Shown one piece after another: positions 16,751 to 25,984 of a DNA stretch of 44,215 bases. The stretch is taken from contig CAMAXE010000034.1 of assembly GCA_945862145.1 (NCBI GenBank), positions 1-44,215 of the forward strand. The letters are read 5' to 3'. The position numbers and the translations under genes were made by a program. The DNA is from Klebsiella pneumoniae (GTDB lineage Bacteria; Pseudomonadota; Gammaproteobacteria; Pseudomonadales; UBA5518). Under the pieces are notes generated by a model. The model had not been told where the DNA came from. It saw only the letters and a list, made by a program, of their open reading frames with translations, and ran no database searches. Position 1 is the stretch's first letter. Every line of letters begins with the position of its first letter.

Positions 16751-18094
16751 ATGAACCGGGCCACGGGCGAAATCGCCGCCAACCGCTTCGGGATGGGCGC
16801 CCGCCACGGCGAGATTTCCGCTGCCCGCGCCGATCCCCAGGGCTGGCTGGAGCGGCAGATAGGACCGCTCAGCTTCGATGGGTCCGCTGGCAGCTCGGCA
16901 GAGGTGCTGCGGCTACTAGCGGCACACCAGACCGCGACCAAGCGAAGCCGGTCAGGCGCAGTTGCGCTCAAGGCCGCTGGCTCGCCGGAAACCGTGAAAC
17001 CCATTGCCGCCATGGGCACGGCGTTGGCCGCCGACACCCTGGAGGCCGCTATCTCGAGCCCACGCCCCTTCGCCGCGCGACTACTGGATTTCTACTCGAA
17101 CCATTTCAGCGTGAGCGTGGGTCCGGTGGCGATGCGCGGCCTCGCCGCCACACTCGAGCGTGAGGCGATCGCACCGCATATCGCCGGACGCTTCGAGGAC
17201 ATGCTGCTTGCCGTCGAACAACACCCGGCAATGCTCACGTACCTGAACAACTCGCAGTCGGTGGGCCCGGAGTCCCGGCAGGGACGGCGGCAAGCGCGCG
17301 GCCTGAACGAGAATCTCGCCCGCGAGATCCTGGAACTCCACACCGTGGGCGTGGACGGCGGTTACAACCAGACCGACGTGCGCGAACTCGCCACGGGCAT
17401 CACCGGCTGGAGCGTGGGCGCCGCACCACAAAACCAGGAGCGCGGCTTCCGGTTCCGGCCTGACACCCACCAGCCGGGCACGCGCAGGATGCTTGGCGCG
17501 GACTACCCACAGTCCGGTGAAACACAAGGCCGGCAGATGTTGCAGGCCTTGGCGCGACACCCGGCCACGGCACGGCATTTGTGCTTGAAGCTGGCGCGCC
17601 ATGTCGTTGCTGACGAGCCACCACCCACACTGGTGCAGGCACTGGTAGCGCGGTGGCAGGCAACCGACGGCAACCTGGGCGAGGTCGCTCGCGCACTGGT
17701 TCGGCACCCTATGGCATGGGAACCCGCGCAGCAAAAGCTGAAAACCCCCCGCGAGTTCCTGATCTCGGTGATGCGAGCACTGCAGTTACCCGCGCGCGGC
17801 GGCGCACACCTGCGAGCCCTCGCGGACCTCGGCCAACAACCACTGCGCGCGGGCTCTCCGGCAGGCTTCAAGGATGTGGGCTCGGCCTGGGACGGGGCAG
17901 AGGCACTGATGACGCGTATCGACTGGCTGGAAAAAGTGGTCGGTCGGCTGCGACGCAAGGAACCCCTGGACATAGCCCGCCAGGCACTGGGCGCCGGATT
18001 GAGCGCACGCACATTGAAGACCCTGCAGGGCGCCGCGAGCCGGCAGCAGGGGTTTTCGCTTCTTTTCATGAGCCCGGAGTTCCAGCGCAAATGA
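16751..18094 (+). CDS. DUF1800 domain-containing protein
   Basis: The 447-residue protein shows the family motifs FYSNHFSVSVG, NENLAREILELHTVGVDGG and TGWSVG. GGAG lies six bases before the ATG at 16751. DUF1800 proteins are regularly paired with a DUF1501 protein, as here, where the stop of this gene overlaps the start of the next in ATGA. Their function is not established; the pair is thought to be exported and linked to the cell surface. No signal peptide is obvious in this member, so export may depend on its partner's Tat signal (inference). Confidence 0.9.
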   Translation: MNRATGEIAANRFGMGARHGEISAARADPQGWLERQIGPLSFDGSAGSSAEVLRLLAAHQTATKRSRSGAVALKAAGSPETVKPIAAMGTALAADTLEAAISSPRPFAARLLDFYSNHFSVSVGPVAMRGLAATLEREAIAPHIAGRFEDMLLAVEQHPAMLTYLNNSQSVGPESRQGRRQARGLNENLAREILELHTVGVDGGYNQTDVRELATGITGWSVGAAPQNQERGFRFRPDTHQPGTRRMLGADYPQSGETQGRQMLQALARHPATARHLCLKLARHVVADEPPPTLVQALVARWQATDGNLGEVARALVRHPMAWEPAQQKLKTPREFLISVMRALQLPARGGAHLRALADLGQQPLRAGSPAGFKDVGSAWDGAEALMTRIDWLEKVVGRLRRKEPLDIARQALGAGLSARTLKTLQGAASRQQGFSLLFMSPEFQRK

Positions 18095-19281
18095 GGCAGA
18101 TTCGGCGTCGTCAGTTTCTCGGCCTCGGGGTCAGCGTCTCGGCAAGCTTCCTGCTGGCCGCTCCGCTTGCGCGCGCCACGGGCAAGCCTGTCGCGGGTCG
18201 CTTCGTGTGGATCAACCTGCGCGGCGCCATGGACGGACTGCACGCGGTGGTGCCTGTCTTCGACCCGGCGCTACGCGACCAGCGCGAGGCATTGGTTGCG
18301 CCATTGGAGCAGGGTCTTCTGACCCTGGACAACGGTTTCGCGCTGCACCCGGAGTTGAAGACACTGCATGCCTGGTACCGGGAAAAATCCTTCGCTCCCG
18401 TGGTGGCGGTGGCCTCGCCGTATCGCGAACGCTCGCATTTCGTAGCCCAGGACGTGCTGGAAAGCGGGCTGCTGCCGGCGGACGAGGACAGCGGCTGGCT
18501 GGCGCGCGCGCTGCGTTACAGGGGCGTGGCGGGAGCAGACGCGATGGCCATCGCGCAGTCGGTGCCGGTGGTGCTGCGCGGCAAGGAGGATGCGCGGACC
18601 TGGTATCCCTCGGCGCTGCCGCCGGCAGACGAAGATCTCTACCAGCGCCTGCTCGCGCTGTACGCCGACGACGCGCAACTCCACGCCCGGCTGCAAGAGG
18701 GCCTCGCCACGCGGGCAGGGCTCGAGATGGACGCCATGCCGGACGCCCAGGCCCGCAGGCCGCGTCTCGCCATGCTGGCGCGGGCCTGCGGCGAGATGCT
18801 CGCGGAGAATCCCTCGCTCACGGGCGTAGCGCTGGAGATGGGCGGCTGGGACACGCATAACCAGCAGCTCGGTCGGTTGGCGCAGCAGTTCAAGCAACTC
18901 GACGAGGGACTGGCTGCCCTGCGCACGGCGCTGGGTGCTGCATGGTCGAGCACAGTGGTCGCCGTCGGCACCGAGTTCGGACGCACCGTGGCGGTGAACG
19001 GCACGGGCGGCACCGACCATGGCACGGCATCGGTGATGTTCCTGGCGGGCGGCGCCCTCGCCGGCGGGCGCGTGCTCGGTGACTGGCCCGGCCTGGGGCG
19101 GGCCGAACTGCGGGAGCAGCGCGATCTGCGCCCCACCTCGGACATCCGCGAGTGGCTGGCCGGTGCGCTCGGGCTCGCGTGGGGGCTGGACGACGCCCAA
19201 CTCGGGAGCGTTTTTACAGGCGTCAAACCGCGTCGATTAGCCGCCGCGAAGCGGGCCGAGACCGGCGTTAGGGCAGGCTAA
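18091..19281 (+). CDS. DUF1501 domain-containing protein with Tat signal
   Basis: The gene starts at 18091 in a four-base overlap with the DUF1800 gene and encodes 396 residues. The N-terminus has a twin-arginine signal (RRRQFLGLGVSVSASFLLAA). Family motifs include INLRGAMDGL, MGGWDTHNQQ, GTEFGRT and GGTDHGTA, a sulfatase-like metal-binding fold. The function is unknown, although the Tat signal implies folding with cofactor before export. Translation is probably coupled to the upstream gene. Confidence 0.9.
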   Translation: MRQIRRRQFLGLGVSVSASFLLAAPLARATGKPVAGRFVWINLRGAMDGLHAVVPVFDPALRDQREALVAPLEQGLLTLDNGFALHPELKTLHAWYREKSFAPVVAVASPYRERSHFVAQDVLESGLLPADEDSGWLARALRYRGVAGADAMAIAQSVPVVLRGKEDARTWYPSALPPADEDLYQRLLALYADDAQLHARLQEGLATRAGLEMDAMPDAQARRPRLAMLARACGEMLAENPSLTGVALEMGGWDTHNQQLGRLAQQFKQLDEGLAALRTALGAAWSSTVVAVGTEFGRTVAVNGTGGTDHGTASVMFLAGGALAGGRVLGDWPGLGRAELREQRDLRPTSDIREWLAGALGLAWGLDDAQLGSVFTGVKPRRLAAAKRAETGVRAG

Positions 19282-19341
19282 CTTGCGCGGGCTCGGGCGC
19301 CCATCCGTCACAGGCATCCCGCGCATGACTCGCTCCGGTTG

Positions 19342-20589
19342 TCAGGGAGCTGATTCGCGAAGAACCTCGAGCAGACGGTCCACCTCTGCGGCCGTGTTGT
19401 ACTGCGCGAAACCCACCCGGACGCCGCCTTCGGTTTCCCGGCCAAGCTTGCGGTAGGCCTCGACGGCGTAGTTGTTGCCACTCCAGACGAAAATATTGCC
19501 TGCGGCCAGCGCCTGTGCAATCGCATCGGGTGAGCGCGAGGCGCTGATGAACGACACCGTGGGTACGCGCCGGGACATCCTGGCGGCGTCGGCAATGCCC
19601 AGCACCTGTACATCTGCGAAGCCGGCAAGTCCGTCGAGCAGCCGTCGGGCCAGCGCATCCTCGTGTCCCTTGATCGCGCAGTAACCCGCCTCGATCGCCT
19701 TGCGCCGGCCCGGCCCCGCAGGCTCGCCCATGGTGCGGCCCAGCCAGGCGAAATGATCCACCGCTGCGGTGGTGCCGGCCATGCATTCACGGCTCAGGGT
19801 GCCGGTCTCGAACTTGTGTGGCAGTTCGTCGCCGGCGGGGCGGACGCGGTAGGCCACCAGTCGCTCCAGATGTTCGCGCTTGCCCCAGAGAATGCCCTGG
19901 TGCGGGCCGTAGAACTTGTAGGCGGAGCAGACCAGGAAATCGCAGCCGAGCGCCTGCACGTCGAGGGGAATATGCGGGGCGGTCTGGACTGCATCGACAT
20001 AGACCAGCGCACCCACGGCATGAGCGCGCTGCACAACGCCTGGGATGTCAGTAATGGAGCCGATGACGTTGCTGGCGTGCGTGACGGCGATCAGGCGCGT
20101 GCGGGGCGTGAGCAGCGCCTCCAGCCTCGCGAGGTCGAACTCGAAGGTCTCAAGCTCCCAGTCCCACCAACGCACCGTGAGCCCGCGATCCTCGGCAAGC
20201 ATCAGCCAGGGGCTCACGTTGGCCTCATGGTCCATACGACTCACGATGATCTCGTCACCCGGGCTGAACTCGCGCCCCAGCGAGCGCGAGATGCTGAAAT
20301 TGAGCGAGGTGGCGTTCTGGCCGAAAACGATCTCGCCCGAATCGCGGGCGTTCAGGAAGTCACGCATCGCATCGTGCGCCGCATCCACGACCTCAACGGC
20401 GAGGCGGGTAGTGCTGAAGAAACCGCCGAGGTTGGCGTTGGTGCGGATCAGGCAGTCACTCACGGCATCAACAACGCTTTGCGGGACCTGGGTGCCCGCG
20501 GGGTTGTCGAAGTAAACTCGTGGCATACCGTTGTCGGTGATCGTCATGGACGGGAAGCGGGCGCGCACGGCCGCAATATCGAAGGGCAT
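19342..20589 (-). CDS. Cysteine desulfurase-like PLP enzyme (aminotransferase class V, TIGR01976 type)
   Basis: The 415-residue protein has the class V fold with the PLP-binding lysine at Lys225 (CSAYKFYGPHQG), Asp199 (VYVDAVQ) contacting the pyridine nitrogen and His121 (MDHEAN) stacking on the ring. True cysteine desulfurases carry a catalytic cysteine in a loop before the C-terminal domain; here the corresponding stretch reads WSGNNYAVEAYRKLG, without cysteine. It may therefore be a desulfurase-like lyase of other specificity. It is divergent from the MttB operon across about 250 bp. Confidence 0.88.
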   Translation of the reverse strand: MPFDIAAVRARFPSMTITDNGMPRVYFDNPAGTQVPQSVVDAVSDCLIRTNANLGGFFSTTRLAVEVVDAAHDAMRDFLNARDSGEIVFGQNATSLNFSISRSLGREFSPGDEIIVSRMDHEANVSPWLMLAEDRGLTVRWWDWELETFEFDLARLEALLTPRTRLIAVTHASNVIGSITDIPGVVQRAHAVGALVYVDAVQTAPHIPLDVQALGCDFLVCSAYKFYGPHQGILWGKREHLERLVAYRVRPAGDELPHKFETGTLSRECMAGTTAAVDHFAWLGRTMGEPAGPGRRKAIEAGYCAIKGHEDALARRLLDGLAGFADVQVLGIADAARMSRRVPTVSFISASRSPDAIAQALAAGNIFVWSGNNYAVEAYRKLGRETEGGVRVGFAQYNTAAEVDRLLEVLRESAP

Positions 20590-20613
20590 GAGGGTGCTTC
20601 CTGAGGGTGTACA

Positions 20614-20670
20614 GCGGTGGATATTAGCCGCTCGATCGCTGGCGGGGGGCTAATGTCGCAAGACCACCGC
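20614..20670. promoter_or_regulatory. Nested inverted repeat between the PLP enzyme and the MttB operon
   Basis: An outer pair GCGGTGG (20614-20620) and CCACCGC (20664-20670) encloses an inner pair TTAGCC (20624-20629) and GGCTAA (20648-20653). It lies in the divergent promoter region and could be an operator or a folded leader RNA. I see no B12-box consensus, so I do not call it a cobalamin riboswitch. Confidence 0.35.
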
Positions 20671-20728
20671 TCCCGCTCTGCTGAACGTTCGTTTAAGATC
20701 TAGCCCTGCCACCTTGCCGAGCATCGCC

Positions 20729-20830
20729 ATGCCAGCCGCCGACCTGCGTCTCGTGATCATCTGCCCGGACCGCAGCGGAATGATCGCCCGGGTGCTGATG
20801 CGCAGCGAGCAGACCGTGGTCTTCGCCTGA
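20729..20830 (+). CDS. Possible 33-codon leader ORF
   Basis: An ATG at 20729 opens a short frame (MPAADLRLVIICPDRSGMIA and a further 13 residues) that stops eight bases before the DUF1638 start. The DUF1638 gene has no clear ribosome site of its own, so translation could be coupled to this frame. I recognise no family. It could also be the tail of a deleted gene or chance. Confidence 0.25.
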   Translation: MPAADLRLVIICPDRSGMIARVLMRSEQTVVFA

Positions 20831-20838
20831 GTACCAAC

Positions 20839-21456
20839 ATGAACGACACCCGCGCGAACAACGGCGTGCTCGTACTGGCCTGCGGCGCGATCGCCCGCGA
20901 GCTGGAGGCCCTGCGCCGCGCGGGGCCGCTGGCGCACGTGACGCTGCGCTGCCTCGATCCCGCGCTGCACAACCGCCCCGAGCGCATCGCGCCCGCCATC
21001 GACGCGGCAATCCGCAAGCACCGCGAGAACTACGCGCGGATTTTCGTGGCCTACGCCGACTGCGGCACCGGGGGCGAGCTCGATCGCGTGCTGGAGACCC
21101 ATGGCGTCGAGCGACTCCCGGGAGCGCACTGTTATGAATTCCTCGGCGGCACCACACTCTTCACGGCGCTCGCCGAGGAAGAGCCGGGCACGTTCTACCT
21201 CACCGACTTCCTGGTACGGCACTTCGAACGGCTGGTGCGCCAGGGACTCGGACTCGACCGCCACCCCGAACTGATGCCGGTCTACTTCGGTAATTACACG
21301 CGTCTTGTCTATCTATCGCAGGTCGAGGACGCCGCGCTCGATCAAGCCGCGCGTGCCGCGGCCGCCTGGCTCGGTCTGCGATATGAAGCACACCACACGG
21401 GCCTCGAGCCGCTGCACCGCGCGCTGGAAACACAGGTGCTGCAATGGCAAAACTGA
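20839..21456 (+). CDS. DUF1638 domain-containing protein
   Basis: The 205-residue protein shows family motifs: LACGAIARELEAL near the N-terminus, YADCGTGGELDRVLE, and the LPGAHCYEFLGG segment. DUF1638 proteins occur beside corrinoid methyltransferase genes in many bacteria and methanogens, but no reaction has been assigned to them; conserved cysteines suggest metal or cofactor binding (inference). The gene ends 13 bases inside the next one, indicating an operon with the 'virulence factor' protein and the two MttB-family genes. Confidence 0.88.
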   Translation: MNDTRANNGVLVLACGAIARELEALRRAGPLAHVTLRCLDPALHNRPERIAPAIDAAIRKHRENYARIFVAYADCGTGGELDRVLETHGVERLPGAHCYEFLGGTTLFTALAEEEPGTFYLTDFLVRHFERLVRQGLGLDRHPELMPVYFGNYTRLVYLSQVEDAALDQAARAAAAWLGLRYEAHHTGLEPLHRALETQVLQWQN

Positions 21457-21779
21457 TCAGCATCTACTGGCGCGACATCCCCTCGCAGGTGGTAGGCCGC
21501 GTGGGCCGCGACAACGTGAAGCGCGAACTCCCGCGGCGCTTCATGCAGGCGATTGACCGTGCCGCCATGCGTGCAGGCAAAGGCTCCAGCGACCTTTACC
21601 TCGCCGAATGGCGCCGCGAGTCCGAGGAAGTCGATGCCGCGGATATCCAGGCGCAGGTCGCGCGCCGCGTCGCCGAGCTCGAGGCACGGTTCCCGCCCGA
21701 GTACCTCGAGTCGGTGGTGAAGGCGAGCGGCCTGATCGCCAATATCCGCCAACCACGTCCCACAGGAGCCGCCTCATGA
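21444..21779 (+). CDS. 'Virulence factor' family small protein (PF13769-like)
   Basis: This 111-residue protein (LISIYWRDIPSQVVGRVGRD, later VARRVAELEARFP) matches the small family named 'virulence factor', which has no proven link to virulence. It consistently travels with DUF1638 and MttB-type methyltransferases. It overlaps DUF1638 by 13 bases and the following MttB gene by four (ATGA), so the three are translationally coupled. The function is unknown; a role in corrinoid methyl transfer is inferred from context. Confidence 0.8.
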   Translation: MAKLISIYWRDIPSQVVGRVGRDNVKRELPRRFMQAIDRAAMRAGKGSSDLYLAEWRRESEEVDAADIQAQVARRVAELEARFPPEYLESVVKASGLIANIRQPRPTGAAS

Positions 21780-23287
21780 GCCGCCGCCCGCACCGCGAAC
21801 GCCGGGTGGCATCGGCCATCCACCAGCTGCCCTGGCGCCGCATCACCAATCCCTACCCGCCCATGGCGCCGCTCTCGGCAGACCACGTCGAGGCCATCGT
21901 CGACGGCGCGCTCGAGGTGCTCGAGACCTACGGCATGCGCTTCCTCGAAGCCGAGAGCCGCCAGATCATGCGCGCAGCCGGCGCCCAGGTGGACGAGGCC
22001 TCGATGATGGTGCGCATGGACCGGGCGCTGGTGCTGGAGCGTCTCTCGCATGCCCCCGCGAGCTTCGGGCTGCGTGCACGCAATCCGGCCCGCGACCTGG
22101 TGCTGGGCGGCAACCACGTGGTGTTCGGCGCCGTGGGGGGGCCTGCCTTCGTGAGCGATCTCGATCGCGGCAGGCGCCCGGGCACCTACGCCGAGCAGTG
22201 TGACTTTATCCGCCTCGTGCAGTCGCTGGAGATCATCCACCAGGAAGGCGGTGGCCCCTTCGAGGCGATGGATCTATCGCCGGAATCGCGCCACCTCGAT
22301 CTCTATCTCGCGCAGCTCACGCTCACCGACAAGAACTGCCAGGGTTTCGTGCTCGGACGCGAGCGCACGCTGGACTGCATCGCCATGCATCGCATCGCGC
22401 TCGGGGCCGATGACGCCTCGCTAGCACAGCATCCGTCGATTCTCGGGATCGTCAACACCAACTCGCCGCTGCAGCTCGACATCCCGATGACCGAGGCGGT
22501 GATGGAACTCGCGGGAGCGGGGCAGGTGACCTGCATCACGCCCTTCACCCTGTCCGGCTCCATGAGCCCTGCCACCATTGCCGGCACGCTGGTGCAGCAG
22601 ACGGCGGAGGTGCTCGCCGTGGTGACGCTGGCGCAATTGGTGCGCCCTGGCGCGCCGGTGATGTACGGCTCCTTCGCCTCCAATGTCGACATGCTGAGCG
22701 GAGCGCCCGCGCTGGGTACGCCGGAGTACACCAAGTCCGCTTTTGCCAGCGGTCAGATCGCGCGGCGTCTCGGGATTCCGCTGCGCTCGAGCAACACCAC
22801 CAGCTCCAACACCCCCGACGCGCAGGCCGCTTACGAGAGCGGGATGTCGCTGTGGGGCGCGATCATGGCCCACGCAAATCTTGTCTATCACGCTGGCGGA
22901 TGGCTCGAGAACGGGCTCACCGCCTCGTTCGAGAAGCTCATCATCGACGCCGAAATGCTGCAGATGATGGCCGAGACACTGGCCCCCATCCCGGTCAACG
23001 CCGACACGCTTGCGCTCGATGCCATCCGCTCGGTGGCGCCCGGCGGCCACCACTTTGGCACGCAGCACACACTGGAGCGCTACGAGAGCGCCTTCTACCA
23101 GCCGATGCTCTCCACCCGCGACAACTTCGAGCGCTGGCAGGAAGGCGGTTCGCAGGACGCCGCGCAGCGCGCCAACGGTCTGTGGAAAAAACTGCTCCTC
23201 ACCTACGAGAAGCCGCCCATCGATCCCGCCATCGAGGAAGCACTGGTGGATTTCGTGAACCGACGCAAACGCGAGATCGGCAGCTGA
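21776..23287 (+). CDS. MttB-family methyltransferase, first copy (non-pyrrolysine)
   Basis: From the ATG at 21776 the gene encodes 503 residues, the usual length for the trimethylamine methyltransferase (MttB) superfamily. Motifs include PPMAPLSADHVEAIVDGALE, the GGGPFEAMDL region and GAPALGTPEYTKSAFASGQI. There is no in-frame amber codon, so this is a non-pyrrolysine member like the glycine betaine, proline betaine or carnitine demethylases (MtgB, MtpB, MtcB). Those move a methyl group from a quaternary amine to a corrinoid protein. The substrate cannot be predicted. No corrinoid partner is encoded nearby. Confidence 0.92.
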   Translation: MSRRPHRERRVASAIHQLPWRRITNPYPPMAPLSADHVEAIVDGALEVLETYGMRFLEAESRQIMRAAGAQVDEASMMVRMDRALVLERLSHAPASFGLRARNPARDLVLGGNHVVFGAVGGPAFVSDLDRGRRPGTYAEQCDFIRLVQSLEIIHQEGGGPFEAMDLSPESRHLDLYLAQLTLTDKNCQGFVLGRERTLDCIAMHRIALGADDASLAQHPSILGIVNTNSPLQLDIPMTEAVMELAGAGQVTCITPFTLSGSMSPATIAGTLVQQTAEVLAVVTLAQLVRPGAPVMYGSFASNVDMLSGAPALGTPEYTKSAFASGQIARRLGIPLRSSNTTSSNTPDAQAAYESGMSLWGAIMAHANLVYHAGGWLENGLTASFEKLIIDAEMLQMMAETLAPIPVNADTLALDAIRSVAPGGHHFGTQHTLERYESAFYQPMLSTRDNFERWQEGGSQDAAQRANGLWKKLLLTYEKPPIDPAIEEALVDFVNRRKREIGS

Positions 23288-23371
23288 TGCCTCCCCTGAC
23301 CGCCTGAGCCCGCACAGCACCCGGAAACCCCTGCCGCAGCGCCAACCGCACAACCAAGGAAACCGACCACC

Positions 23372-24892
23372 ATGCGCCCCACACTGAACATACTGAGTGA
23401 CGCGATGATCCGCAGGATCCTGGACGAGGCCAAACGCATCATGGCCGAGGTCGGGATGGAGATCCGAGGCGCCGGCATGCGGCAGCGCCTGCTGGACTGC
23501 GGGCTGAAAACCGACGCCACCGGCATGCGCATTTTCTTCCCCCCCGACGTAGTGGAGCGCGCCATCGCCACGGCACCCAAGAGCTTCACGCTCTTTGACC
23601 GCGACGGCAAAGCGCACGCGGAGCTCGGCGGCAACAATGTGCACTACGTGCCCGGATCGAGCGGGCTCAAGATTCTCGACCACCGCAGCGGCGAGACGCG
23701 ACTGTCGGACTCCACCGACTTCATCGAGTACGCGCGTCTGTGCGATGGTCTCGAGCACATCGCCTACCTCGCCACCGCCTTCTCCACCAACAAGGACATC
23801 GAGTCGCAGGTCTCGGATGCATGGCGGCTGTACATGCTGCTCACCACCTCGAAAAAGCCGATGGTTTCGGGGGCCTTCACCGAGCACGGCGTGGTGCGCA
23901 TGGCGCAGATGATGCAGCTCTTCCGGCGCGACCGCGCGGACCTTATCGCGCGCCCGATGTCGATCTTCACCATCACCGCAACGGGCAATTTCCGCTTCGG
24001 CGAGGATTCCTGCCAAAACCTGCTCGACTGCGTTGAATCGGGCATTCCGGTGGAGATCGTACCGGTGACCCTGATGGGCCTGATCGCACCGGTGACGCTG
24101 GTGGGCTCGCTGGTGTTCCACATGGTCGACACGCTGACCGGCCTCACCATGACGCAGCTGATCCGTCCCGGCGCGCCGGTGCTGATCGGCGGTGCGCCCG
24201 CGACCTTCCACATGAAGTCAGCCAGCGCCCCGATGGCGGCGATCGAGGCGCAGCACCTGAACGTGGGCTACGTGGCGATCGCAAAATCACTGGGGCTGCC
24301 GACGCAAGCCTACATGGCGCTCTCCGACGCCAAGTTCCTCGACGCGCAGGCTGGCGGCGAGACCTTCTCCAGCGCGCTGCTCGCAGCACTTGCCGGCGTG
24401 AACTCGGTATCGGGGCCGGGCATGCTCGATTTCGTGCTGACCTTCAGCCTGCCCAAGCTGGTCTTTGATAACGAGGTCTGCGGGCAGAGCCTGCACTTCG
24501 TCCGCGAGCTCACCGTGCTGGAGGACCTGCCCACCCACGACCTGGTGCGTGACCTGCAAACCGACGATCACCTGATCACCTCGCCACACACGCTGAAGTA
24601 CTGGCCGCAGGAGCTGTATCTCACGGATCCCGTGTTTGACCGCGAGAACCGCGAGACCTGGCAGAAGCAAGGCGCGAAGGAGCTCTATGCGCGGGCCTGC
24701 GAGCAGGTCGATCGCCGCTTGGCCGCCTACGAGCCGATCGAGACCGACGCGGCGGTGGAAGCCGAGATGAAGCGGCTGATCGTCTCGGGCCTCGAGAGCC
24801 AGACCACGCTGCCGGTGCTGCCGCCACCGCCGGGACCCCGCGCGGCCGACTCGGCAGGCCGCAGCACCCGCGCCAACCGCCGCCGCAGCTAA
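23372..24892 (+). CDS. MttB-family methyltransferase, second copy (non-pyrrolysine)
   Basis: This 506-residue paralogue follows 84 bp after the first copy, with AAGGA upstream of the ATG. It starts [20 protein letters not shown] and contains [16 protein letters not shown] and the core [20 protein letters not shown]. It is clearly diverged from the first copy, so the two may act on different methylated amines or form a hetero-oligomer. No in-frame amber codon is present. The C-terminal tail is proline/arginine-rich. Position and family imply methyl transfer from a quaternary amine; the substrate is unknown. Confidence 0.92.
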   Translation: MRPTLNILSDAMIRRILDEAKRIMAEVGMEIRGAGMRQRLLDCGLKTDATGMRIFFPPDVVERAIATAPKSFTLFDRDGKAHAELGGNNVHYVPGSSGLKILDHRSGETRLSDSTDFIEYARLCDGLEHIAYLATAFSTNKDIESQVSDAWRLYMLLTTSKKPMVSGAFTEHGVVRMAQMMQLFRRDRADLIARPMSIFTITATGNFRFGEDSCQNLLDCVESGIPVEIVPVTLMGLIAPVTLVGSLVFHMVDTLTGLTMTQLIRPGAPVLIGGAPATFHMKSASAPMAAIEAQHLNVGYVAIAKSLGLPTQAYMALSDAKFLDAQAGGETFSSALLAALAGVNSVSGPGMLDFVLTFSLPKLVFDNEVCGQSLHFVRELTVLEDLPTHDLVRDLQTDDHLITSPHTLKYWPQELYLTDPVFDRENRETWQKQGAKELYARACEQVDRRLAAYEPIETDAAVEAEMKRLIVSGLESQTTLPVLPPPPGPRAADSAGRSTRANRRRS

Positions 24893-24919
24893 GACACCCG
24901 GCACACCCAGGAGCCCAGC

Positions 24920-25321
24920 ATGAGCAGCTTCGATCTCATCACCGCCTACTACGCCGCCTTCAACGCACACGAGATGGACGCTTTCCTCGACATGCTGCAC
25001 CCCGAAATCGTGCACGACATCAACCAGGGCCGTCGCGAGACGGGCAAGGAGGCGTTCACGCGCTTCATGCAGCACATGAACCGCTGCTACCGCGAGCAAC
25101 TGGCCGACATCGTGGTGATGACCTCGACCGATGGCAGCCACGCCGCCGCCGAATTCACCGTCCACGGCGAATACATCGCCACTGACGAAGGTCTGCCTGA
25201 TGCAAACGGCCAGCGCTACGTACTGCGTGCCGGCGCCTTCTTCGAGGTGCGTGAAGGCAAGGTGGCGCGCGTCACCAACTACTACAACATGAACGACTGG
25301 ATCGCCCAGGTCGCACCCTGA
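24920..25321 (+). CDS. NTF2-like/SnoaL-like protein
   Basis: The 133-residue protein has the cone-shaped NTF2-like fold signature: YYAAFNAHEMDAFLDMLHPE at the N-terminus and RAGAFFEVREGKVARVTNYY at the C-terminus. Members are ketosteroid-isomerase-like enzymes or small-molecule binding proteins. It lies 27 bp after the second MttB gene and one base before the GNAT gene, so it belongs to the operon. It may bind or isomerise the operon's substrate (inference). Confidence 0.85.
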   Translation: MSSFDLITAYYAAFNAHEMDAFLDMLHPEIVHDINQGRRETGKEAFTRFMQHMNRCYREQLADIVVMTSTDGSHAAAEFTVHGEYIATDEGLPDANGQRYVLRAGAFFEVREGKVARVTNYYNMNDWIAQVAP

Positions 25322-25322
25322 G

Positions 25323-25910
25323 ATGAAGCTGGAGACAGCCGCCGGGGACGCACTCGCCGGATACATCCCGGATCTCGCGCGGCTGCGGATCACCGTCTTC
25401 CGCGAGTACCCGTACCTTTACGATGGCAGCGAAGCCTACGAGTCGCAGTACCTGCGCACCTATACGGCCTCGGGCGAGGCAATGGCCGTGATCGCCCGCG
25501 ATGACGGCGTCGTGGTGGGCGCATCAACGGGGATACCGCTGGCACTCGAGACCGAGGAATTCCGCCGCCCCTTCGAAGCCATGGGCCTCGATCCCGCCAC
25601 GGTGTTCTATTGCGGCGAGTCAGTGCTGCTGCCGGCGTGGCGCGGACGCGGCCTCTACCGCGCTTTTTTCGAGGCGCGCGAGGCCTGGGCAAGAGCACGG
25701 GCCGGCATGGCCTGGATCGGCTTCTGCGGCGTGGTGAGACCCACGGATCACCCGCTGCGCCCCGCCGGCTGGGAGCCGCTCGACCCGGTATGGCGCCACT
25801 TCGGCTACGCACCCGAGCCGCGGCTTCAGACCACCTTCGCCTGGAAAGACATCGACCAGGCCACGCAGAGCGCGCATCCCATGCAGTTCTGGCTGAAGCG
25901 GCTCGACTGA
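25323..25910 (+). CDS. GNAT family N-acetyltransferase
   Basis: The 195-residue protein carries the acetyl-CoA-binding motif in ESVLLPAWRGRGLYRAFFEA (R-x-x-G-x-G/A type) with the preceding beta-strand pattern of GNAT enzymes. It opens one base after the NTF2-like stop, indicating tight coupling. GNAT proteins acetylate amines; the acceptor here is unknown but could be an amine released by the methyltransferases or by the following nitrilase-type hydrolase (inference). Confidence 0.87.
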   Translation: MKLETAAGDALAGYIPDLARLRITVFREYPYLYDGSEAYESQYLRTYTASGEAMAVIARDDGVVVGASTGIPLALETEEFRRPFEAMGLDPATVFYCGESVLLPAWRGRGLYRAFFEAREAWARARAGMAWIGFCGVVRPTDHPLRPAGWEPLDPVWRHFGYAPEPRLQTTFAWKDIDQATQSAHPMQFWLKRLD

Positions 25911-25984
25911 GACCCGCGCCCGGTCTTGGGTTACGCTGCCCGACAGCAGACCCACATTCCCGCAATAGCCGCGAGGTTGTAACT

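Noticed and set aside
20590-20838. Cobalamin riboswitch before the MttB operon
   Set aside because: Expected from corrinoid biology, but I see no B12-box or conserved core; only an inverted repeat.
22421-24211. Nearly 600-codon reverse frame across both MttB genes
   Set aside because: It is an antisense shadow of two well-supported genes and has no recognisable motifs.
21776-24892. Pyrrolysine-containing MttB
   Set aside because: Neither methyltransferase frame has an internal amber codon and both are full length.
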